NCBI GenBank assembly: GCA_030674185.1
Contig: JAPXFY010000022.1
Span: 2,623,093 to 2,687,092 of the forward strand
DNA length: 64,000 bases
From: Monoplex corrugatus
Lineage: Eukaryota > Mollusca > Gastropoda > Littorinimorpha > Ranellidae
Direction of reading: 5' to 3'
A model generated the notes under the pieces. The model saw nothing but the letters and a program-made list of their open reading frames with translations, had not been told where the DNA came from and made no database searches. Within the stretch, counting starts at the first letter, position 1, and each line of letters opens with the position of its first letter. Both the position numbers and the translations under genes were made by a program. This document shows, one piece after another, positions 55,707 to 64,000 of this stretch.

Positions 55707-58700
55707 TGCAAAGAAGAGAGAAGAGCGGAAGGCTGCCCAGGCCATGGGGACGTTGCCTACTCAGACAAGAACAAGGCAAGATAAAGAGAAAGAGGCCCGA
55801 AAGAGAGAGGCAAATCGTCTGGCGGTACAAAAGAATAGAGCCAAGTAGACACCTCAGAGGAAGAGGAGAATGCTGGAGAAACGCAGGGAACGTTACTGGA
55901 GACAAAAAGAAGAGACACTTGCGGCGCAAAAGAAGAAGCAAGAAAAGGCTGTCCAAGCTGAGCTGTCCTTTACAGCATCTGGGTGCCCCTATCCTACCCA
56001 GGATGCTTACAAGCGAGCTGTACGACGAGTGAAGGCCAAGTGCGCTGTGAAAGGAGTGAAACTTGCATTTCTTTACAAAGGCCTCCTCAAGTCCTCAAGT
56101 AAAAAAGTGAAGAAGGAGCTCCACAAACTGATTGTCAATTTTTCAACCCCCAAGAAGACACCAGCACCAGGTGACGTTTTACGGAACCATATGTCAGAAA
56201 CCAGGATGAAAAGAGATAAGGCCACTCTCCAGCACAGGAGGTGTTTGGCTAGTGCTTTCTGTGACAGTGGTGGACATGAGGTGGGCATATCCAAGCGACT
56301 AATTAAAGAAAAGAAACAGTCATCACAGTCCCTGTATGCCCATAACTTTGTCAAACAGGAGACGACTGACATCCGTTTGTTTTATGAGAACAACTCCGTT
56401 GAAGATCCATGCAAGAAATCAAAAAAGAGACAACTAACAAAGACTGTGAAAGAACTTTACAAGGAATTCAAAGCAGTAGATCCTGGATTGAAAGTGTCCC
56501 TGAGGACATTCTACAGACAAAAGCCAAAAAACATTGCATCAGTCAAGAAAATGAAGTTTCGTCAGTGTTTGTGCGAACTGTGCTTAAATCCCAAACTGAA
56601 ACTGATCAGATTGAATCATTTCCTCTCAGTGAAGCTTGGATGTGTGAAAGAGTTGCTGGATGAGAGCGTGTGTCAATTTGAAAGAATTCCAAACCTGATG
56701 TGTGTGGACAGGAAGTGTGTGTGTGGCACAGAGCAAGTGAGAGTGCGTATGGAAAAAGAGCTAGGGCCAGAGAACTTGAGTAAGAGTGTGTGCTGGAGTA
56801 GATGGGAGTCTGTGAAGTATGGGAAAGCTACGCGAGTGGAAAAAGTGCGAAAGACTGGAACAGTGAGTGATTGTTTGACTGAACTTCTGAAAGAACTCGG
56901 CCCACTCTACAGGCATGTTTTCAATGCTGAGTGGCAGAGACAGCAGTTGAGGGTTTTGAAGGCAGACCTGCCAACTGGTTGGGCCTTTGCCACTTGTGAC
57001 TTTGCGGAGAACTTTCTCTGTCGTTTTCAAGACGAGCCCCAGAGTGCGCATTGGTCCTATCAACAGGTCACTGTCTTTCCTGTCGTGATCCACTACAGAT
57101 GTTCATCCTGTAGTGAACTCGAGCGTGACTCGCTGGTGTTTCTCAGTGACGATCTTTGTCATGATTCTCATTTTGCACAGGTGTGCATTGACCGTGTGCT
57201 TCTGCACCTGAAGAATGCTTTTCAACTGAAAAAAATCATTCTTGTCAGTGATGGGTGTGCATCCCAGTTCAAGTCGAAACTTCCATTTCTCTACTTGTCT
57301 GAGATGCAAAACTCTGAAGTTTCTGTTGAGAAAGTATTCTTCGGGTCACGCCACGGAAAAAATGACAGCGATTGGCTGGGTGGCAGTATCAAGCGTTCCC
57401 TGACCCAAGCTGTTGCTTCTGGCAGTATCACTGTCCGGAATGCACAGGATGCTTATGATTACTGCCACTCAAAACTGACTGTGCTTGACAATGGAGGATG
57501 CCAACACAAATCACAGCAATTTGTGCTTGTGCAAAAACATGACGTCACAAGAAAGTTGGCATCCTCAATGGTAGGCACAGTACCAGGTAGCAGAAAGATA
57601 CACCATTTGCAGGTTTTGGGCCCCTGCATTTTGGCAACACGGCAGTTGTCATGCTTCTGCCCTTCTTGTAAGGCTGGTCAGTACCAGACCTGTCAGGAAA
57701 ACTGTGTTGATCCATGGGAGATCGTAAAGATGAAATACATTGGTCCTTACATCAAGCCCCCCTCCAGTAACCATGATCATGATCCACATGTGCAAAATGG
57801 TACAAACTCTGTGTCTGATAGTGATAGTGATGGTTCTTCAGAGTCGGCAGAAATGTCAGTATCTTCACAGGCTGATTCTGACAATGAAGACGACATTGAC
57901 AGTATTTTCTCGGACACAGATCAGTTGTCAGATGCAGAGGTGTCTGATGGTGACACCAATGACCATGAAGCAGCCGGTGACAGAGCAGCTTTCTTCAATG
58001 AAGTCTGGGTTGCACTAGCTGCTTGTTCTGACTTTGCTGAAGTCCAGCAGGTGGCGCTCACTTTCCAACCTCAGTTGGAAGGCTTCCATCTTCCTGAGCC
58101 CATCATGGATCGTTTGGTGGGACGCAATGTCGATGCTCATGCACAGTCTCTGCTACAGCCACATTTGCAAGCCAAATGCCTGCCTCTGGCTGTGGCAGCT
58201 GACGGAAATTGTTTTTTCCGTTCTCTGAGCATTCTGCTATTTGGTGATGAAGAACACCATGGCGAGATGCGGGTTAGGGTGATTGTGGCCATGGCTCTAG
58301 AGCCAGACCTGTTCACCAGTGGCGAGAACTGGTGTTCTCACCATGACCAGATAACATCTCAGGAGGTCATTGAAGTGGCAGAGCTGACTTCATATTCCCC
58401 TGGCTCTTCTGTTTTGGAGTCCTTCCAAGCAGAAGTGATGGCTGTGCTAAAGAACAGTGTGTACACTGGTCTTTGGGAATTCTTTGCAGTATCCCATGTT
58501 TTGAAACGGCCAATCCAGTCTGTTTTCCCCCTGTTAGGACCTGAAGTTTATCGCCTGCATTGCAATCGAATCATTAAAGCTCTGGACTGTGTCAGTGAAA
58601 AGAAAATCTATGTCATGTGGACCTCGCTGCGTACTGACCTCATTCCAGAACACTGGGTCCCTAACCACTTTGTACCTGTTGTCTTGAGAAGGGTCCCCAC

Positions 58701-58959
58701 TGATTCTCCAAAGAGAGGCAGTTTCTACTTTCTTCTCTGGCATGGCACTAGGTACATTGGGCAAGTGCTCGAGACAGATGAGCTGTTCGAAATGAGCTAT
58801 GTGCGCTTCATGTCGCAACACAAGGAAAGCCGGTTATACTTCTGGCCTCCCCACGATGACAATTCTTGGGAGCCATTTACCTCTTTTGTGAAAGAAGTTT
58901 CCCTCCACTTTGTGGAGGAGGCATCCAATCAAAGACGTCAGTTTTTTTCTGTTGATTGA
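55707..58959 (+). pseudogene. Second transposase-OTU family member, one in-frame TAG
   Basis: After a splice acceptor the frame encodes a basic segment (AKKREERKAAQAMGTLPTQT ... NRLAVQKNRAK), then TAG at 55846-55848, then continues in the same frame TPQRKRRM and, from the ATG at 55870, 1029 uninterrupted residues. Layout equals the 47.5 kb gene: LKVSLRTFYRQKPKNI; Cys clusters (CLCELC, CVDRKCVCG); core residues D377 (TCDFAENF), D461 (LVSDGCASQFKSK), D501 (GSRHGKNDSDWLGG); an acidic Ser/Asp linker (~630-700); OTU motif DGNC (D778, C781) and PNHFVP (H933); vertnin-like QSVFPLLGP and YVMWTSLRTD. The two proteins are clearly homologous but well diverged, so this is not a recent tandem copy. A start at 55870 would still give an intact 1029-aa protein, so it may be functional. 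Confidence 0.78.
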
Positions 58960-60530
58960 ATTTTTCACACAGAAAGCACTCAATAAGCTGGTCAGAGCAG
59001 TAAACCAGATTTCTTTCCTTCTTTCTATAAACATAATGTGTGCGTGCTTTTGAGTAGGCCCTATATGAATGAATAGCAGTTTTTGTGTAATGTTCAAAAC
59101 AGTGTGTGCATGACCTGAATGAAGAGACTGTGTGTGTGTGTACAGGTCTATACCACTGGAGTATACAGTTGAGTATTTCTAACAACAAATCATGAATGTA
59201 CATTTGAATATTATTAGATGTCATTAATTTTTGAAATTCAATCTTCATGGAAACTTGTTTGAAATACTTGGTGCACATTTGATTCTTTTATTTCATTTTG
59301 CAGTTGAATGAAAGCTAATTTTGCAAAATTCATATTGAGTTTCTCCAGTCATTTAATGTTACTAACTGTCATGGTTCTTTGAGTTTGAGTTCAAGACAGC
59401 TTAACCAAAGTTTGGTTCAGGATGTGCACAATTAAGTACTAAATCTGCACAACATAGACCATAACCTACATATTTTCAGAATTTTCTTTTTATACAACAC
59501 TTATTAGTCCATTTCATTCATGTAGGCCTACATATAGATCTATATTAAAGGTCTGATGGCATTTGTTTTTGCAATTTAATCTCAATGGAAACTTCGTTGA
59601 AACATTTTTGTTCATTTTGTTTTATTTCTTTCCTTTGTGTGTTAGATGGATGTTGCTGTTAGTGTCACTGTGTTCTCTTGTTGGATAAATACCATCTGAT
59701 TCTGAACCTTAGTGTCACTGTGTTCTCTTGTTGGGTAAATACCATCTGATTCTGAACCTATTTGTTATTTGTAGTTGTCTGTGGAATTTCCATGCACATC
59801 TGGTATTCTTTATACTTTTCTTTTGTCATGGATTGCTTAGTGTCGCAATTCTTACCTCCGACCCTTTTTTACTTCACAAGGCTTTTTTTTACTTTTAATT
59901 AAACTTTTAAGTAAAAAAAAATATGTTTTGGTGTTTCTTTGCATGCATTTGTGTATCTGAGAGTGCTGGTGTTTGAATGTGAGTAAATTCAAGTCTGCCC
60001 AAGAAAGTGAATAATGTGGTTGGTGTCGGATGTCAGACATTACACCCAAAACGTTCAACAAAGTATGTTTGCATAAACATAAAAGTTTTTTTTTTAAACA
60101 GGCATGTATGTAAAGTTTGGAAAATGTTGTCTAATAAGTATGAACCAAGTATGTTCATAAGCAAGAGCACAATGATGCATGTGTGTCGTAATATCTTACA
60201 TCCGACCTCTTGGTCAAAATTACACTACAATGCCCTTTTTCTCAAAAACCATTGAAGTCATTATCTTCTCTTTTCACATGGTCTTTTGTTAACTTGTATA
60301 CTTGCTAAAAACACAAAAAGATTTTGTTTACAAGCAACTTTGTTTTGCACCCCCTGTGTCCACTTTCTGTGTGCACCTTTTGGCATCAAGTCATATCTAT
60401 ACAAGACATTATGTTTTAAGTAACAAATACTTGAAGACCAATATTTTAGCAAACAAAAACACTAATTATAATGTTTCTAAAAGCACTTTCATTTTTCAGT
60501 GGGTTTGAGGGCACCTTTTGAAAATGGGTC
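58960..60530. other. 3' flank of the second transposase-OTU gene
   Basis: A/T-rich. A ~53-bp direct duplication (AGTGTCACTGTGTTCTCTTG ... TACCATCTGATTCTGAACCT) occurs at about 59659 and 59711. Three related motifs may be subterminal repeats: GTCGCAATTCTTACCTCCGA (59842), GTGTCGGATGTCAGACATTA (60024, inverted) and GTCGTAATATCTTACATCCG (60186). No matching copies were found on the 5' side, so the limits of the element are unknown. Confidence 0.45.
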
Positions 60531-60549
60531 ATGTAGAAATACTGATTGT

Positions 60550-61142
60550 CAGTTGTGATGTGTACAGGAATGATGTATGTAGAAACACTGATGTCAGTTG
60601 TGATGGTACATGGATGTATAGAAACACTGATGTCAGTTGTGATGGTACATGGATGTATGTAGAAACACTGATGTCAGTTGTGATGGTACATGATGTATGT
60701 AGAAACACTGATGTCAGTTGTGATGGTACATGGATGTATGTAGAAACACTGATGTCAGTTGTGATGGTACAGGATGTATAGAAACACTGATGTCAGTTGT
60801 GTGGTACATGGATGAGTATGTAGAAACACTGATGTCAGTTGTGGTGGTACATGATGTATGTAGAAACACTGATGTCTTGATGTACTGATGATGTGTAAAA
60901 CACTGATGTCATTTGGTGTAAGTGTATATAGAAACACTGATGTCAGTTGTGATGGTACATGATGATGTATGTAGAAACACTGATGTCAGTTGTGATGGTA
61001 CATGGATGATGTATGTAGAAACACTGATGTCAGGTTGTGTGTGAACATGGCAGTGTTAATAATGTATGTAGAAACACTGATGTCAGTTGTGGTGGTACAT
61101 GGATGTATACATGTAGAAACACTGAGTCAGTTGTGATGGTAC
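60550..61142. repeat. ~46-bp irregular minisatellite, about 13 copies
   Basis: Units contain GTAGAAACACTGATGTCAGT and TGTGATGGTACATGGATG. Many units have one- to four-base indels, so reading frames are not kept. The last unit ends at about 61150 (CATGGATGACAGG). Confidence 0.92.
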
Positions 61143-61768
61143 ATGGATGACAGGGGTCACCCCCCTAGGGTGGGGGCAGCCAGTGTTACTGGTTGCACAA
61201 ACAGAAAGATGTTAGGAGCTGGAACAAGGTCCAAAGTGCGCAAGTCTTGTGAACATTTTATAAAAGTTGACACCAATTCAGAAAAGTATCAGCACTCTGA
61301 AGCAAGCCATAAACAAGATTGTACAAAAAAAAAACATGGAATGGATCAGCAGAATCAATGGAAAGTGACATAATAAAAGATATATTTTGTTGATCTGTTG
61401 AAGATCACAAGCTTAAATACACAAGGTTCAATGGGGATGAAGATACACATTCATTCAAAACTGTTCATGACTCCCAACCATATGGTCCACATTCTTTTGG
61501 AAAAGATAGAACGTGTAGGCCACATTCAAAACAGAACGGGTAGGACCACTGTGACATTTGAAGGAAGAATTAAGGGGACAGAAAGTTTGAAGATGGGAAG
61601 GGTACTGGTGTGTCAATGGCAGATGTGATGCGTCTAGTGTATCGGCTAGTGACTGCGTGCTTGTCACCTCTCACTTTCAGCCTGCACCGCTGGCTAGCAC
61701 TGCTGCCTCCTCGTGGTGATATGGCGGTAACTGAGCACCTCACAGACTCAGGCTAAATCTCGAGGGAC
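61143..61768. other. Unassigned, likely 5' region of a decayed LINE
   Basis: GC-richer at both ends. ORFs at 61143-61373 and 61398-61628 have no recognisable domain. 61680-61768 leads directly into the frame of the RTE-like endonuclease relic. Confidence 0.4.
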
Positions 61769-62500
61769 TTGGAGGGGGTCTGGCCCCCAGACGTGCGGCA
61801 CACAGGCCCACCGGTGTGTGGATATGCCCTGGTGCCCCCGAACCAGACCCCAGCTATAATAGAAGATAACGACATAAATATGTGCTCCGATGGAGCACCT
61901 TCATCCCGTAGGGACCATTATGCCGTGCAGGTGACACCAGACCGTCAGCAAGCTACTGCGACCAAACTCAAACTCAAAAATACTAAAATAGCAACATGGA
62001 ACATAACTTTGTTCCAAAAAGGCAAATTAGACAATGTCAAAATGGAGATGGACAGGCTTACCATTAGTATTTTAGGACTAGGGGAAGTGAGATGGAAGGG
62101 GGCAGGCATGGTAACATCCGGAGAGTACACAGTGATATACTCTGGTGGTAATTCACATGAAAGGGGAGTAGGCATCATAATGGACAAAGACAAATCAAAA
62201 GCAGTTAAGGGATACTGGGCTGTATCCGACAGTCTTGCTGGTCAAATTGGGAGGCAGACCATTTGATATCAACATCATTCAGGTGTATGCACCAACATCC
62301 ACAAGTACACAGGAAGACATCGACAACTTCTACGAAGTTTTAGAGATGGCCAGGGCCCAATGTAAATCACAAGAAGTTACAGTAATAATGGGAGATTTTA
62401 GTACTGAATTAAGTTTAATACAGCTCTCTGCATCGTGGGAATATGATCGTATTTCTTTATCACAACTAGAGCATGAGGTGATTGTGAAACTTGCGCGATT
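61769..62500 (+). pseudogene. RTE-type LINE endonuclease (CFDP2-like) fragment
   Basis: From about 61970: LKNTKIATWNITLFQKGKLD, SILGLGEVRWKGAGM, YTVIYSGGNSHERGVGIIM, then a shift near 62235, then FDINIIQVYAPTSTSTQEDI and VTVIMGDFS. These match the apurinic-type endonuclease of RTE/BovB-like LINEs, whose copies are often annotated as craniofacial development protein 2-like. The chain breaks right after the MGDF metal-site motif, and the reverse transcriptase is missing. 62421-62906 shows no further LINE sequence or gene. Nonfunctional. Confidence 0.8.
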
Positions 62501-62910
62501 TTGAAATAGCTACTGCATGCAAAGTGAAGATATTTAACCCTGCATGTTTGGTAGTGATGTGAACATTGTCTTTTCAGCTTTATCATGAGACCAAGCAGTA
62601 TAACTTAACTCTGGGGTGCAGAAAGAAATAAGGGCAAAAAGGGGGGTGCTAAAACTCCGCACGGCAACGGCAGCAGCAGCATTACACGGCAGCATAACAG
62701 CAGAGATAAACATGACCCAGAGTCAAGGCTCTGACCGACTTTTCCCTTCCCGACCAGACTAAAGGAAGGGGCTGCCAAGCCGTGATTGCCACAAATACCT
62801 GCAACAAGATGTTTACAGTAGTATTTGTGACAGTGTTGTGCCAAATGCAAAACAACTCACAGACGACCCACACTTTCACATTCGAGCAGAAGGTAATATT
62901 TCTACATTAA

Positions 62911-64000
62911 CTCTCTCTTTGCTATTATGCGACGAGATCGCACCCAATCCCTTGCGACGGTTGGTTACTAACATGCGATCTCGTCGCACCCAACCCAGTG
63001 CGACTGTTCCTTACTAATATGCGATCTCGTCACAGGCAACTTAAAATATTCATAGTTCAAAGTTCGATGGTCATGCGTCAATCAAAGTGGGTCAGGATCA
63101 GCAACTGACCATTCCTGCGTGCTTTCCTCTGGTTGGCTGGCTATTTTTTGCTTTAGTTTGTCTTTGTGGAGAGGCAGTTGAGAGGCACTGTGGATAAACA
63201 GTGCGTGGCAGATTTCGTCTGCTGCGGCAAAATGGCGACTCCGTCTTCATCAGCGAGTACTTCGTCTCAAAATGTGCGTACAAGACAACGTTTCACGGCT
63301 CAAGAAGTTATTGAACAGCTGACAACAAATGAATCCGATGTTGAGGATTATGAAGATGATTCAGTGATGGGTGGCTACCAGATAACGATCACGACGACAC
63401 AAGTGTGGGGCATGGCAGTGATGATACTGAAGCCAGTGATCATGATTCGGCAGACGAGCCCGTTGCAGTCGGACTGGGTCAAATGGCCGATGCAGATCCG
63501 ACGGAGGATGAATTTCTCCAGTTCCTAATGACAGATTGGAACGAAGATTTTTCATTTTTTCCAACACTGCCTGCTTATGGGGATGAGAGGAGTGGCCTTC
63601 ACATCGACCACATGGATAGCCACACCCCCTTGGATTTTTTCTCCCAGATGTTGGACAACAATATTTTGGAGGCAATTGTTGAACAAACAAACAAGTATGC
63701 GAGGGAAAACATCGCTGCCAGGGATGAGCTGAAGGAACACAGTATGTTCAAACGCTGGCCAGAGCAGGGCATCACAGTGAATGACCTGTTAGGGTTTTTA
63801 ACAATTTGTGTGCACATGGCCTTTGTACACAAGCCACACATCACTGACTACTGGTCAACCTGCCCCTTTCGCGATAGTTCTTTTTCCAGAAAAATCATGT
63901 CGAGGGACAGATTTCTCCTGTTGCTTTCTGCCCTGCATGTCAGTGACAATGACAGCTACATCCCCAGGAACCAACCAACCCGGGCATGACCCTCTCTACA
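62911..64000 (+). mobile_element. piggyBac element, 5' part, running off the window
   Basis: TTAA at 62907-62910 is followed by CTCTCTCTTTGCTATTATGC. Three subterminal copies of a motif around GCGATCTCGTCGCACCCAAC (62928-63035) follow, alternately inverted: GCGACGAGATCGCACCCAAT, GCGATCTCGTCGCACCCAAC and GCGATCTCGTCACAGGCAAC. The right end lies beyond 64,000. Confidence 0.8.
63232..64000 (+). pseudogene. piggyBac transposase N-terminal part, incomplete at window edge
   Basis: The start is MATPSSSASTSSQNVRTRQR. An acidic stretch is split by a one-base shift near 63381 (GGYQ, then DNDHDDTSVGHGSDDTEASD). The conserved domain begins HTPLDFFSQMLDNNILEAIV, followed by GFLTICVHMAFVHKP, ITDYWSTCPF and SRDRFLLLLSALHVSDN. 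A second small shift near 63983 leads to GHDPLY at the edge. Catalytic residues would lie outside the window, so intactness cannot be judged. It is related in layout to the copies at 35.8 and 45.1 kb but has its own N-terminus and termini. Confidence 0.82.

Overview
The window looks like animal nuclear DNA that is almost entirely transposons and tandem repeats. The mix of CR1/L2-like LINEs with (AAT)n tails, several piggyBac lineages, PIF/Harbinger, pogo, MULE and hAT-like elements, plus abundant (TG)n/(CA)n, suggests a lophotrochozoan, probably a marine gastropod or other mollusc. That is an inference: no ordinary host gene, tRNA or rRNA was recognised. Many ORFs are broken by one-base shifts in short homopolymers, so either decay or uncorrected long-read errors may explain them.

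Layout. 1-22,631 is a tandem array of a ~1.7 kb satellite-like unit. Unit 4 carries a 2.5 kb hAT-like element (15-bp TIRs, 7-bp target duplication) encoding a transposase tail plus an OTU-type protease domain. Unit 5 carries a 1.9 kb MULE with a 9-bp target duplication. Unit 7 is split by a CR1/L2-like LINE that is itself split by a piggyBac with an intact 601-aa transposase. 22.6-35.5 kb holds a piggyBac relic, a pogo element with one in-frame stop, a relic of a widespread uncharacterised invertebrate repeat family, a decayed PIF/Harbinger with both of its genes, and two large minisatellites. 35.5-44.5 kb holds a piggyBac 5' half inserted exactly at TTAA, a LINE with an uninterrupted ~1000-codon EN-RT ORF, a MADF-domain relic, a second piggyBac 5' end with a TTAACCCTCTGCC terminus, and a third LINE. 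44.8-47.5 kb is a complete piggyBac with TTAA on both sides.

The most unusual part is 47.5-59 kb: two diverged members of one family of very large proteins. Each joins a basic, spliced N-terminus, a Cys-rich region, an RNase-H/transposase-like core (DFAENF ... SDG ... GSRHGK...D) and a C-terminal OTU-like/vertnin-like domain that keeps the DGNC cysteine and NHFV histidine. The first member sits between inverted copies of ACTGTTGGTYGTCA and is surrounded by repeated TATGTCC...GACAACC motifs, so it looks like a ~6.7 kb DNA transposon. With the unrelated hAT-like element at 7-9.5 kb, the same kind of OTU domain appears three times in mobile DNA within 64 kb. The window ends with a 46-bp minisatellite, an RTE/CFDP2-like endonuclease relic and the 5' half of another piggyBac.
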